DNA of 64,000 nt from Epinephelus fuscoguttatus (lineage: Eukaryota > Chordata > Actinopteri > Perciformes > Serranidae). Made by a program: the position numbers and the translations under genes. Of this stretch, positions 9,701-21,385 are shown in pieces (position 1 is the first letter of the stretch; each line of letters starts with the position of its first letter). The stretch lies in assembly GCF_011397635.1 (NCBI RefSeq), contig NC_064760.1, positions 26,944,856 to 27,008,855 of the forward strand, written 5' to 3'. The notes below the pieces were generated by a model. That model ran no database searches and had not been told where the DNA came from. It was given only the letters and a program-made list of their open reading frames with translations.

Positions 9701-11897
9701 AAACAGTCCCAACAAACTCACACCGACACTGAAATGGCTCATCTCTGTCGTTAAAGCTGTTAATAATCGTTAACACTAGGGCCCGCACACATCCTGTGTT
9801 TCTTTGCCCCCTTGAATATAATGTCAATGGAGACACGTGGAAGGTGCACTCAAAAGGGAGAGTGATGCTGTCACAGCACACAGGCATTCTCAAGCGTCTG
9901 TTTTTCAGGGCGTAATGGCTGCACCCTAAGATAAAAAACGTTCCACCTTTGGAACCAGCAACACACACCCAGTGATGTGATGAGGAACAACCAATCACAG
10001 CCATTAGATAGCGTCCCTTTCTTCCCTAAATATTAGTTTATGATGATTCATATGGAGAAGCAGTTGGTAGCCTATTTTTTTTTTTTTTTTTTTTTTCTAA
10101 TTTTATCAAGGCTACCCATACAACGGAAACAACATTTTAGGCCTCAGAGACACTTAAAAAACAACGCCTGTAAGAAGATCAGCTACGAACTCTGGATCTC
10201 TGTGGATGGTCGCTTAGCAACTTCAGGTGAAGTTGGCACAGAGTGGCCACAAGAGTAGCAAGCAGCGATCGACATCGGTTTAGGTGGTTAAAAACACTGC
10301 ATTAGGGTGACCATATTTTGATTTCCAAAAAAGGGGACACTCGGCCTGGCCATGACATAGCCTACTTAAATGATACTCGCAGTTTACTCAAAGATGCCTT
10401 ATCATTTTAATATATTTAAAATTTATATGTATGGATAGAAAATTCAGTTATATTACAAAATAATATCTCTCAAAGACAGAAATTCAGATAGGCCCCAATA
10501 GGGGACACATACACACACTAGAGTGTGGCGATCCGAGCCCAACGGTACCCGACGGGTCAGGCCGGGTTTGGTCAAAAATGTAGCTATAAATTGTATTCAG
10601 GCTCGGGTTGGATTCGGTCAGCTTTCAGTGAAAATGTAGTGTAAAAATAAATAAGATCCTATTGTCTGTCCTGTTTATTGCTTGGACACTGTTTTTTACG
10701 TGACAACACCTGAACATAACACACACAGACACACATTGGCTGTTTGTTTCTACCTCTCTCCTCGCTGGAAGTCTCGGACCTCCCGCCGCCCGCCTCCGCC
10801 TTGATTAAACGCTGAAAATAAAATAAAAGAGGGAGACAGGTTTTTCCTATTTTATCTTATTTTGTTTTATTTCTCCCTCTCCTCTCGCTGGAAGCGTCAG
10901 ACCTCCCGCCTCCTGCTCCCGTCTCAAACACGGAGATCTCCCTCTCCGCTGAGCACACCCGGCCTGTTAAATATTCTGTAACCGTAACAACTGTGTGACA
11001 CAAACTCAGTGCTTTGGTCAGGTTCGGGTTCGGACAGAAATATGCGGCCCGTGCCGCACTCTAACACACACACACAAACACACAGAAAACCGGACATTAT
11101 CATCAGTTTATAAAAAAAAAACCCAGACGCCCCGAACGGGACATGAAAAGTGAACATATAAAGAGAACGTTTGGTCAGCCTACACTGCATGTACCCAAGC
11201 CCTTAGCCATGTGATGGTAACAGTTAGCCAAACTGTCCCCGGTGCAGAGCTCTTGTGATAAAGACAGAGAGGGAGCAGGGCAAGGAGGAGCTGCGTGAAT
11301 TAATATGCTGTGTGTAGCTCTACAATGAAACAACAATTTACCCATTTGAAATAGTAAACAAACAGAAAATATAAAATAGAATAGTGGCAGTCAATATTGA
11401 TAAAGTAGTGGACCATCACAAATAAATCAATGTATGGGAAACCCTGTGATTTATTTTTATTTATAATTTTCTTTTTGTCGTTCCTCAGAAAAAAAGGGGA
11501 AAAAATCCCAAAATTGGAAACTGAATACCCACCAGATAAGTGAAAATCTGAACAATCCAATATTTAGGTCCAACCTTATTATTTTTTTTTTTCCTTTTCC
11601 CACTTTTTTCCTCTAGACAAGGAGCTTGCCAGACTGAGGCCTAAACTTGTGGAGAGGGTGTCCAGAGAGCTTATCAACCAGCTGCTGGATGATCTGTTGG
11701 AGGATGGTGTCTTGAATGACGGGGAGACAGACTCGATACTTCAGGAGTACAGTACCAGTGCAAACAGGGCACGCCGCCTCATCGACATGATACGGAAGAA
11801 AGGATGCAAAGCCAGCAGGAAGTTGTTAACTCACCTTCAAAGCAGAGACCCTATGCTTTGGGCTGAGCTGGGGCTGCCCTCTGGCCCACCTCTGTAG
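6711..11897 (+). CDS. FIIND-CARD protein (CARD8/NLRP1 C-terminal type), intact gene 2
   Basis: Seven exons with matching phases: 6711-6835, 7088-7302, 7398-7648, 7765-7893, 8706-8838, 8989-9027, 11617-11897 (stop TAG). They give about 390 residues counted from an ATG at the first exon edge; an upstream start is possible because that ATG directly follows an acceptor. ZU5 covers about residues 25-113 (GAFECSVSGLRWVC, GPLLDITVIFG, LPHWIRT). UPA covers about 114-297. The likely autoproteolytic set is present: His127 (VLHID) and Phe153-Ser154 (PTFSPRGVLM). CARD covers 298-390 and resembles the CARD of fish caspase-1 (DKELARLRPKLVE, LLDDLLEDGVLNDGE). By analogy with CARD8 and NLRP1, the cleaved UPA-CARD piece would engage caspase-1 in the cytosol. 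No NACHT or LRR was found upstream within the window. Introns hold MITEs and a hAT element. Confidence 0.82.
7955..8335 (+). repeat. Teleost MITE (GTTAGCTTAGCATA family) in intron 4 of gene 2
   Basis: Contains the widespread fish motifs 'gttagcttagcatagcataa' and 'ctagcctggctctgtccaaa', and ends near 'aaaaagtcaacattttctt'. The inverted copy of gene 2 carries the same element split in two (19155-19275 and about 21390-21545), so it was in place before the duplication. Confidence 0.65.
9170..9528. mobile_element. Non-autonomous DNA transposon (AGGGCTGCAACTAACGATTA family)
   Basis: Terminal inverted repeats: 'tagggctgcaactaacga' at the left, 'gactaatcattgcagccctt' at the right. Subterminal 'gtcgactaatc'-like motifs occur several times. 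This is a common teleost MITE. It lies in intron 6 of gene 2. A degenerate relative end is visible near 29415-29482. Confidence 0.7.
9529..10302. other. Intron 6 segment of gene 2, nothing recognised
   Basis: Unannotated intron sequence with a run of T at about 10075-10096. I found no coding exon here. Confidence 0.4.
10303..11182. mobile_element. hAT-type non-autonomous transposon, 8-bp target duplication
   Basis: Begins TAGGGTGACCA and ends TGGTCAGCCTA (imperfect inverted repeats), flanked by an exact 8-bp duplication 'cactgcat' at 10295-10302 and 11183-11190. An 8-bp duplication is characteristic of hAT elements. A second copy, about 843 bp, lies at 41218-42060. No transposase frame remains. 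Confidence 0.8.
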
Positions 11898-12860
11898 TCA
11901 GGTAAGGTCTGTCTCAGCAGGGCTGGCCAACGTTCATGAGTGAGGGAGGCCTTGATCTTATTCATATGTCAGTTTAGTGCACAGTGAAATATTATTTTGA
12001 ACAATTATCTGATGGCATTGATATATATTTTGGTTTTCCTGCAGAGACTCAAGGAGAGAAACCCAAACTCAACCCTGCTGCTGATAGAAAGAAATGAAGA
12101 ATGAAGACACTCCTAATTCATTCTGCACTAAAAGTCATATCAGCTGACAGACATGATCAGTGGTTGAGCTGTTAATATGTTAAATCAACTCTTAAGAACT
12201 TGGTCAGTGCTGCACTGATGAGTATTTTTGTATTAAGTGTACAGTGTGTAGGATTTAGGGGGATATATTGGCAGAAATGGAATCTAATTCATAGAGTATA
12301 ATCACCTGAAACTAGGTTGTCTTTTCATTGCCTGAATGAGCCATTTATATCTACATACAGAGTAGGTCCTCTTCCACAGAGTCATCCATGTTGTTCTCCA
12401 GTCGCCCAGAACAGAGAAACCAAACACAGGCTCTCGTCAGGGCCATTGTGTGTTTGTGTTGGCCATTGTAGTTCTCCTACACACAACTAAGTGGTGAACA
12501 CAGTGGAGCATTGAGCAGCTTAAGAGCTTGATATTAGGAGAAGGTTAAGACTAAAACATATTTAAAAAGAGAGTATAATACTAACACTGGATTTATTTCT
12601 TGTGTGGACTGAAACTGTGTGTGCTGATCATGTGTAAATGTAGATGATCATTCTATCATTCACATGAACAAAAAGGGAGGGCACCATTTTTTTGGTTGTT
12701 GTTATTTATTAATTAAGGTCAATTTTGGATATTTACTGATGGGTCATTAAGTTTTGTCTTTACTATGTGTGGAAAAATGTCTGTGAATGAAAAGATAATT
12801 CATGTTGTTTCTGGTATTTGTATGAATCTTACCTGCAAGGTGAAGGAAAATAAAGTGGCT
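11898..12860 (+). other. 3' UTR of gene 2 with an intron and polyA signal
   Basis: Five bases after the stop is a donor (gtaagg, after TAGTCAG). An acceptor (tttcctgcag) precedes a terminal exon beginning about 12045. AATAAA at 12849-12854 is a plausible polyA signal. Because the junction lies only a few bases after the stop, the spliced UTR should not trigger decay. A MITE occupies about 12236-12545 of the exon. Confidence 0.45.
12236..12545 (-). repeat. Teleost MITE (GTCCAGTGTGTAGGATTTA family), partial
   Basis: Starts 'acagtgtgtaggatttaggg' and contains the internal phrase for 'gcccagaacagagaaaccaaac' in reverse orientation. The same family recurs at 14977-15310, 50495-50828 and 52273-52943. 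It forms part of the likely 3' UTR of gene 2. Confidence 0.6.
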
Positions 12861-13169
12861 GCTAGTCTGTGCTTAAAATCTTCTATCATTGTGTCAACAT
12901 GCTGACTGTGTTGTTGTCTCTCACTGATACAGCCCAGAGTAAGCAGATAAAAAGAAGCAGAATGGTGAAAGTTGTCATATTGAGGTGTGTTAACATTCCA
13001 CCTTAAACATTGCCGGTACTACTGGTAGCCTCTGAGCTGCACAGTGAATTGTATTATTTTTTCTCAGTCTGAAGCTAACTTACTGTTAACTAGTTAAGAT
13101 GAAAAGGCAGCAAAACATATTTTAACTTTTTTGAACTGCTTAACAGGTCAAAGTTTATGAGGATACAAT

Positions 13170-13790
13170 GTTAGTTAACTTTCATTCTTGTCCCGCCACG
13201 TTTCCCCCTGATGCCACCAAGCGCCATTAAACAAGAACAGCAACCGGCCATGTTTTATGCCGATGTTAACTGTTAACTTGCAGCACTTGTCTTTGCTGGA
13301 CACATTTTCCCCAAAAATAAGACATGCTAATGTTTTTAGCACAAGCTTATGGCATTCTACATTGTGCAAATTAGCCTAGTGGCTAGCAGACCTTCCCTCT
13401 ACTCATATGAAGCCAGGGACAACAGCAACATTTAACAGAGGTAATGTTACAAAGTTTGGTTCCACTACAACTCACAAGGTTCACCGACAAAACAACTGTC
13501 TTACACTAAACACGTTTTACAAACACATATAATAAAGTTATTGGCATAAGCCTATGGCATTTAACATTGTATAAATTAGCCTAGCAACGAGTGGAGATTT
13601 TCTCTACTGATATGAAGCCAGGATAAATCACACACAAGATTTAAAATGCTTTTTTGTGGAGGCTTTATTTTCTTCACAATTTGTTTCTTGTCAGTGAAAG
13701 TAAGGTAAATAAAAGCTTTGTGTCCACTGAAGGAAATGGTTTAACTTACAAAAATAGACAGAAGGTCTGCATTCTGGGGAGGTGTATGTC
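13170..13790 (-). repeat. Unnamed dispersed repeat with two internal subrepeats
   Basis: Reads on the minus strand like 40720-41217 plus 42061-42160 on the plus strand. Each copy contains two rounds of a roughly 200-bp unit carrying 'cctggcttcatatgag' and 'aatgccata'. No coding potential was seen, and it lies in the spacer of the inverted duplication. Confidence 0.55.
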
Positions 13791-14976
13791 AGGCGATGGC
13801 TTAGGGTACAGCATAGGATCTACCTAGATGCAGAAGTACAAATTCTGCCTCAAGGCCAGCGGTGTCTAAACGTTTTGAATGGGGGCCATAAAAGGTCATG
13901 TGAAAATGTGTGGGGCCAGCTGCTTCTTGCATCATATAGGTTATTTTAAGAAAATCACAAACAAACCTGAACTCAAGCTTTATTTAAAGAGCCTTCGCTC
14001 TCTGCTGAACAGCCTCGTCCTGCATTAGAAAAGTAGCAGTTTAAACAACCAAGAAGCTTGCTTAAAGTACTGCAAAAGTAGCATGATAAGTAACACATTA
14101 CTCTACACAGAAAGTAATGTTGTGAAGTAACTTATTTGTTTCAACTAGTAATAGGCTATGTCATACATTACATTTTGAAAGTATCTTGCCCAACACTAAT
14201 GGAGCTCCAATTCTAAGATTCACCATGGCAACAGGTGAATAAAAAGCAGGCCCACCATTTTAATATAGTAGATGTAGAGATATTAATACACATTATATAA
14301 AGATTGTGCACATTTATTTTAATTAATTTAATTAATTTTAATTCTGATTATATACAGTCTATTTAAACTCATCTCAATTCTGCAGCTGCACCACAATCCT
14401 GCACACTCAGAAATATTAACAAATAATCCCAAACATTAAAAGAATTATGTTCCTTCATTGTGACTCCTCACAACATGATTGGCACAGATAATTCATCCTA
14501 CGTGTCAAAAGCTTTATGCCTTTTTTTTTAATTTAAACTGAGACTACACGTTACAGCACATTTCAGCAACAATGAAATTCAAAGTGCTCATCATAAAACA
14601 TCAAAAGCATCTAGACAAGGTGCAAAAGAAACACATTATAAAAGGCCATTTAAGAGCAATCCATCACAGTACTACAGAATGGAAAATAAAAAAGTTAAAA
14701 TACACTAATATAGGCAAATAAGATACAAAAATAAAAGTTAAATCAATAAAAGTACTTGAATAATAAATATTACAGTGGAGTATATGAAATGAATAAATAT
14801 TTAATTTTAAGAAAAGGCAGCAGCACGCAATAACCACAACGCAACGTTTCTAACACACTGACAGCTGTCTCTTGTGCCGAGTCACAGTGAGTTTATTTAA
14901 GCTATTTCACTGAAAACTGCAGGAAGGTGGAAACTCTGTTATGTCAACTTACGTCTTTCATATTATTTTATCCATC
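13791..14976. other. Spacer of the inverted duplication, no gene seen
   Basis: AT-rich sequence with A/T runs and no open frame of interest. I found no splice-bounded coding segment. It includes the approximate symmetry centre of the FIIND cluster. Confidence 0.45.
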
Positions 14977-15310
14977 GTTAACAGACTAGTGTGTAGAATT
15001 TTATCAGCATCTAGTGGTAAAGTTGCACATTGCAACCTACTGAACTTTTCCTGTGTGCAAATGCAAAAATGTGTTTGGCTCCGTCTAGAGCCAGTGTATG
15101 GTTTTTCTGTTCTGGGCAACAGTAGAACAACATGGCGGACTCCATGACAGTGGACTTGCTCCATATGTAGATATAAACGGCTCATTCATGGAAATGAAAA
15201 CACAACCGTTCTTAGTTTCAGGTGATTTTACAGGAATAAAAACATAGTTAGGAATATCATATTCCATTTATGCCAATATATCCCCCTAAATCTTACACAC
15301 TGAACCTTTG
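14977..15310 (+). repeat. Teleost MITE (GTCCAGTGTGTAGGATTTA family)
   Basis: Near-complete copy running from 'agtgtgtagaatttta' to 'taaatcttacacactgaacc'. It contains 'tctagagccagtgtatggt' and 'agatataaacggctcatt', typical of this fish family. Confidence 0.65.
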
Positions 15311-15999
15311 ATACAAAAATACTGATTAGTGCAACACTCATTAAGTGCTTAGAGTTTATTTAACATATTTAAAATAAAACAATTAATTATGTGTGTCACC
15401 TGATATGACTTTTAGTGCTTAATTATTAGGAGTATAGGAGCCATCCCTGGTGGCAAATGTATGTAAGATGCTATTTTGTCTTGTTGGGGTCACTGTACTG
15501 CCATGGGTATCTGTCAATATAGGCAGGAAGCATTCATTCAGGGACAGGTGTTGCTTGACGGAGGAGCACATATGGTTTTTTGACAACAACAAAAGGCCAT
15601 GTGGAGCCAGGTGTACACTGCTGAATGTGATGGTAAAATGTATTTTCCTTTGAATGGTTTATATACACAGATTTATGGATGCTACAGTGGTGTGGAATAA
15701 ATATTGCATCAAAGACAAGATAAACAGTTGTCGGTTATGTCAGGTGAGTGGTTAGTCAGTAGCCTGTCTTGTGGCCCCCAGTAACGCAACTACTTTTATT
15801 GGGTAAAAAGTAGTGTAACGCGTTACTACTGAAAATATGGTAACGGAATGTAGTTACTTTGTCAGTTGGGCACAGCGTTACTTTTCCCGGGGACAGATTT
15901 GACGGTGACACTGCCTGTCTGCCTCAGCTGCGCACTAGGCAGGAACTGTGACAGTTGCCATGTCAACAGTACAGACAGGAGCACCAAAATCAAGAATCG

Positions 16000-16268
16000 T
16001 ATGAGGAATATGGAAGATACACACGCCTCCTCGGATTATTTTAACGGTTTGTCAACCGAAGACAGGTTAGCTTATTGTAATAAGCTAACAATTAGCAACG
16101 GAGTGAGGTTTCCTGACCTGTACTTAATGTCGGGTCAGTGGGTCACCGACGCTACGAAAGAAATGGCCTAAGCTACAGTGGCCAGACATTGTTTTATATC
16201 TTGTGGAGAAACCCGGCGTTTATACGCATGAAAAACTCAAGGCATATAAATCCCTTGATGTGTATCAA
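16000..16268 (+). pseudogene. Remnant of a DNA-transposon-encoded protein (ISL2EU/Kolobok-like accessory ORF)
   Basis: Two overlapping frames give DYFNGLSTEDRLAYCNKL, then GQWVTDATKEM, a frame change, then LYLVEKPGVYTHEKLKAYKS. This pattern recalls the N-terminal part of fish transposon proteins that also carry SWIM and YqaJ-like domains. The family assignment is from memory of the motif pattern and is tentative. The frame change and the LINE insertion make it non-functional. Confidence 0.4.
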
Positions 16269-16495
16269 TCAATCAATCAATCAATCAATTTTATTTATAA
16301 AGCCCAATATCACAAATCACAATTTGCCTCACAGGGCTTTACAGCATACGGCATCCCTCTGTCCTTAAGACCCTCACAGCGGATAAGGAAAAACTCCCCA
16401 AAAAAACCCTTTAACGGGGAAAAAAAACGGTAGAAACCTCAGGAAGAGCAACTGAGGAGGGATCCCTCTTCCAGGACGGACAGACGTGCAATAGA
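16265..16495 (-). mobile_element. 3' end of a non-LTR element with (ATTG)n tail
   Basis: On the minus strand it ends 'tttataaataaaattg' followed by repeated ATTG, preceded by the familiar 'tgatttgtgatattgggct' and 'agccctgtgaggcaaattg'. A related tail in plus orientation lies at 20272-20360 inside another LINE. Clade not determined. Confidence 0.6.
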
Positions 16496-18099
16496 TGTCG
16501 TACAATAATATGTCGTATATAATTTTGTACTTTGCGGTCATGTCCAAGATATTGAATACTGGGATTTATCTGATGGTTTTTGTGCTCTACGGACCGAAGT
16601 ACTGCCGAGCCAGCGACAAGGACACAAAACAGTAACGTTAACTAATGTACAAGACCTGGGCGATTCTGAACAAGTCGACCAACTATATACTGACAGCGAA
16701 CTGCACTTGTATGGCTGGGTAAGTGTTGTTTAATGTAACGTTAACCTTGCTAGTCAGAACTCAGACATGGGCAACATACGACCCCGGAACCTCAAAGGAA
16801 ATCAAAACGACCCCCAAAACATCAATAAAATGCAGCATTGTGTTAACAGAAAACAGAACAATCATAACCTGCCTGCCTTCCTGGCGCTGTGTGAACGGCA
16901 GCCTGTTGCAGCAGCTCCTATTTTGTGTATTTTAAATTGCTGCTGTGACATTAAAATTTCCCCCCGAGGGGTTAATAAAGTACCTACCGTACCATACCAG
17001 AAGAGAAAATGAATTAATTTATTCGTGCAGGTCTGTAGCTTACTGCAAAGTATGAGTCTGTTACACAGACACAGTCTCACAGTTACACACGTAATAACAG
17101 AACAGAAAATGATTTATTCATGAATATGACACTATTTGTTCAAAGATAGTGTCTGTGAATATTAATATTTTCCTCATTCAGTGATGCAGCAGGTCTGGCA
17201 AATAGGCTATTAGTAGTAGTAATCTGTCATGTAACAAATTCATGTAGCCTAGTTAACACAAATTAACTCTCACTCTTTAATCTTTATTTTATCACCAAAG
17301 TGGTAAATACCAGTGGGAAACTCGGATTTTTTCACATTTAGGAAATGACATGGGGTTCTACCCAAAGTCAAGCACCATAAAAGTAACGTAAAAGTAACGA
17401 GTAACGTAAATAGTTTTCACAGAGGGTAACTAAGTAAAGTAAGGGATTACTTTTTTTTAAGAAGTAACGAGTAACGAGCAAACACTACTTTTTAAAAGTA
17501 ACTTCCCCAACACTGCAGATAACTGTTCAAACTTCAAACATTTGATATCAGTAACATTATAAAGGTCACTGAAGCTCAGGCACTGTGCAGTCACTGACAG
17601 GCTGACATATAGATCAAGGCCTCCCTCACTCATGAACGTTGGCCAGCCCTGCTGAGACAGACCTTACCTGACTACACAGGTGGGCCAGAGGGCAGCCCCA
17701 GCTCAGCCCAAAGCATAGGGTCTCTGCTTTGAAGGTGAGTTAACAACTTCCTGCTGGCTTTGCGTCCTTTCTTCAGTATCATGCCGATGAGGCGACGTGC
17801 CCTGTTTGCACTGGTACTGTTTTCCTGAAGTATCGAGTCTTTCTCCCCGTCATTAAAGACGCCATCCTCTAACAGATCATCCAGCAGCTGATTGATAAGC
17901 TCTCTGGACACCCTCTCCACAAGTTTAGGCCTCAGTCTGGCAAGCTCCTTGTCTAGAAGAAAAAAGTAGAAAAAATGAAACAAATTTTGGGCTCCTAAAA
18001 GGGAACACGACCTAAATTAAGAATTCAAATATGTTATTTCCATGTCCTTGTACAGTTTAATCATAGTTTGTGAACATGAGCTACTCTCCTTTAAAGCCA

Positions 18100-18510
18100 G
18101 AAACCAGACAAGTAAGTCTCAAACCTGTGATGTCATTGGGTATTAAATCTGGAGCTGCTCCATAGACAATGAATGGGAGCCCGATTTTGTGGACCCACAC
18201 AATCTTTTTTGTTTGTTTTTTTTACACCCAAATGAACTTTATTCTATTGTAGTGTCCTCAGATCTGAAACAGGAAATGTACCCATATACTCTTAACATTT
18301 CCCTGGGTGCTCGCAGTACCATCTAGAACATCTTTCACCACTCAATGTCTGTAGAGCAGCTCTAGACCTTATACAATGTAACATCACAAACCTGAGTTTT
18401 AGCACTCTAGTTTTTGGATTTGGGACAGAGACTAATATTTTTTGAACAGTTGTAGACCATAGGAATAACATGTATGAAGTTTGAAAATGGCTGTAGTTCC
18501 CCTTTAAGGT
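18100..18510. repeat. Probable dispersed fish repeat in intron 6 of gene 3
   Basis: Contains phrases I associate with a common teleost repeat ('agacaatgaatgggagcc', 'tgtagttcccctttaagg'). It is absent from the corresponding intron of gene 2. Family not identified. Confidence 0.35.
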
Positions 18511-19274
18511 GATTCATGATGCACAGATACCTAAAACATTTAGTTACACTGTAATACTAGTATGACCCATGTGGATTTTAATGATTGTCACTATATATTC
18601 AAATTCAAATGTATTAATGTCTGTACCAAGTCCCACCAACGATACCAAGATGATCAATGAGTATGTGAAAGATCTAATGACACTCATTATATACCATGTC
18701 TTACCATACATCACCTGAACATCACCAGTGTTTTGACAGTCATCTGAAATAAAATCCAGATAAAAAATATATGTGTATTAGTTTTATTTAATGGTTTTAT
18801 GTTTTACTTTCACAACACAAGACAATTAAACCATTTTAGCTAAACAAGAATGATATATAGGTATCAGAATATCATTTCATAACCACTGACCTTTTCGAAT
18901 TGCACAGGTCCACACTGTTCCACTTTCGTGTTTGAGTGTGAGCTGGAACTTACTGAGCTGGGTCACTGCCTTCATATAAGAGCTTTAATTTCTGTGACAG
19001 AAATATATACGGGGAAAAGGAGCAGAATTAGACTTTCTAAAAATGTGATAATTCACATGCAATTTGTCAAGAAGGTGAAGAAAAATGAGCTATCTTCCAA
19101 AGTGAAATATGCAGGCTGACTGTATTTCACCAAAAATAATTCTGAACACAATACGTTAAAGGAATAGTTTGACATTTTGGAAAACAAGCATATTTGCATG
19201 TGTCTGGTAAATCAGAGGACAGTTAGCTTAGCTTAGCATAAACACTGTTAGCAGGGGGACCAGCTAGCATGGTT

Positions 19275-21385
19275 CTGTTCATTCTTAGAGTCTCAGCAGG
19301 GTCAGTCACATCAGAGTAGCACAGGCTGGAGGTTGGAATCATCACGGGCTGTACTGTCTCTGTGATCCTTTTCCCCTTGCCAATGAATGTGGTCATCAAG
19401 TCTGCTGAGGAAGAGTGACAGAGCCTTCAGACTAAGTCAGGGAGGCGCCAACCACCAGTCAGGGCTTTCATGGACGCCCCTACTGTCACCACTGCAGCAG
19501 TGCCAGGAAACAGGTGGATCCTGCCAGAGCTGGAGAAACTAATTGGATGGGCATGGATAAGGTTTAGGTCAGAAAAATCCAGGTCAATGTTAATGAAGAA
19601 GGGCAAAGTCATGGGCAGGTTCTGCTTCAGAATCACAAGGACACCATTCCCGACTGTCTCCAAGAAAACCAGTGGAGAGCCTTGGCAAGATGTTCTACAG
19701 TAGCCTGAAGAATACAGCATCATTTCAGGCAAACTGTCAGGAGCTGGGGAGCTGTTTGGGAGTGGTGGACCAGTCAGGGCTTCGTGGCAATTTCAAGGCT
19801 TGGATCTACCAGCATGGTATCCTGGCAAGGATACTCTGGCCAATGTTTGTCTACAAAGTCCCCATCTCCATCATAGAGGGCTTAGAGAGGAAAGTCAGAA
19901 GCTTCCTCTGGAGGTGGCTGGGATTGCCCAGGATCCTTAGCATCACTGCTTTTCACAGTGATGACACCAAGCTGAGGCTGCCCCTTTAGTCCATGAAGGT
20001 AGAGTTTAAGATGACTCATGCCAAAAAGGTGATGCTGTACAAAGATTTCAGCAGCTCCAAGGTGGTCCAGGCAGGGGTGGAGGTGAAAACTGGGAGAAGG
20101 TGCAGAGCCAACAAATCTGTAATACAAGCAGATTCTCAGATATGCCACAGAGCACTGTTGGGAGCAGTGACTTGGAGAAGAGATGATCTGGCAAAATTTC
20201 CAACTCTCCAGTATGACAAGGGCAAAGGCCACACCACATTTATTGCAAATCTGTCCGTCCCACTGTGAGGGTTCAGGACAGAGGGATATTGCATGTTCTA
20301 AAGCCCTCTGAAGTAAACTGTGATTTGTGATATTGGACTTTATAAATAATATTGAATGGAACTGAATTGTAAGGGGAGGGAAAGGTGCAGGGTGGTCCAG
20401 GAAGAAGTGTGGACAGTGGTGGAAGAGGAGAGCTCCAGCAGAGCTGTCGTGTTGAGCCAACAAGGGGCCTGGACAAGGTGGAAACAGGCCATGGACTAAA
20501 AGGTCACATGAACTGGCCAAACCACACAGTATCAAGTTCTTGATCCTGGCAATGTACAATTTTCAGCCAGCCCATCGAACCTCTTTTTCGAGGGCAAAGT
20601 GGACTCTCCAGATCGCCTGGAATGCTCCGGCAAGGGGGTGCAGGAGCATGTTTGAGCCACTGCCAAAGGTTGGGTAGGGCTGGTACACCTGGCATCATGA
20701 CCAGATTTTGAAACCCACTGCGGAAACAAACAGCATGGGAATCAGCAGCTGCAGATAAGCACGTCCAACCAGCCAACCCCATGATCACCTTCGTGAGGGC
20801 TGGCCTGCAGCTGCCAAGAACCAGAATCTGTCAGGAATACTGGAGACCTTGCAGGACTGGAAGCTTTGTAAGAACCTGCAGAAACAGCTAAAGTTCTCAC
20901 TGCTCATCGTCATGACCCCCCTGAGGCCAGAGATGTTCCCGGTCTCAGACATGACCAAAACCATTGTCTTATTAGAACTAACAGTGGTGTGGGCAGACCA
21001 TGTGCGACGCCCACGAAAGGCAGAAGACAAAGTACAAATAGTTGGTCAAAGACTGCTGCGTGCAGGGCTGGAAGGCAAGGAGTATGTATGCCCATTGATC
21101 CTGCAGAGGTTTGGCGGAGCAATCGCTCCAAAATGTCTCGAGTACACTGGGTATCCACGCAATGGGGTAAGAGAAGAACCATCGAGAACATAATAGGGGC
21201 AGCAGAGAAAGCCTGGAGATGGCTCTGGATCATGACAGAAGGCCCATGGGGAGGAGCAACTGCCACCTGAACACAAGTCGGGGTCTAATCAACCTTGGCT
21301 GGGTCGCCTGGGCAAAGGTGTCCAATTTTGAAAGACCCCAAATGCCCAAAGTCCTCAGGTTACATCACTGATGACATGTTTAAAG
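19275..21385 (+). mobile_element. 5'-truncated non-LTR retrotransposon, C-terminal RT region, inactive
   Basis: Frames scattered over 19470-21270 read like the C-terminal half of a fish LINE protein: MLMKKGKVMGRFCF, FKAWIYQHGILARILWP, LERKVRSFLWRWLGLPR, MTHAKKVMLYKDFS, then MTKTIVLLELTVVWADH and QRFGGAIAP. The RPEM...LLELTV stretch could be a restriction-like (PD-D/EXK) endonuclease of R2/HERO-like elements, but this is uncertain. Several stops and frameshifts are present. Another LINE tail interrupts it at about 20272-20360. It sits inside the MITE of the gene 3 intron. Confidence 0.6.

Larger units (their letters stand above)
15779..17515. mobile_element. Composite DNA transposon with 'AAGTAACG' rich ends
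   Basis: Both ends are full of 'agtaacg' motifs. The right end reads CAGTGTTGGGG on the minus strand, a common start for fish DNA transposons. The left end begins CAGTAACGC. The interior carries a transposon-protein remnant (16000-16268) and is interrupted by a LINE tail (16265-16495). I found no exact target duplication, so the outer limits are uncertain. Confidence 0.5.
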
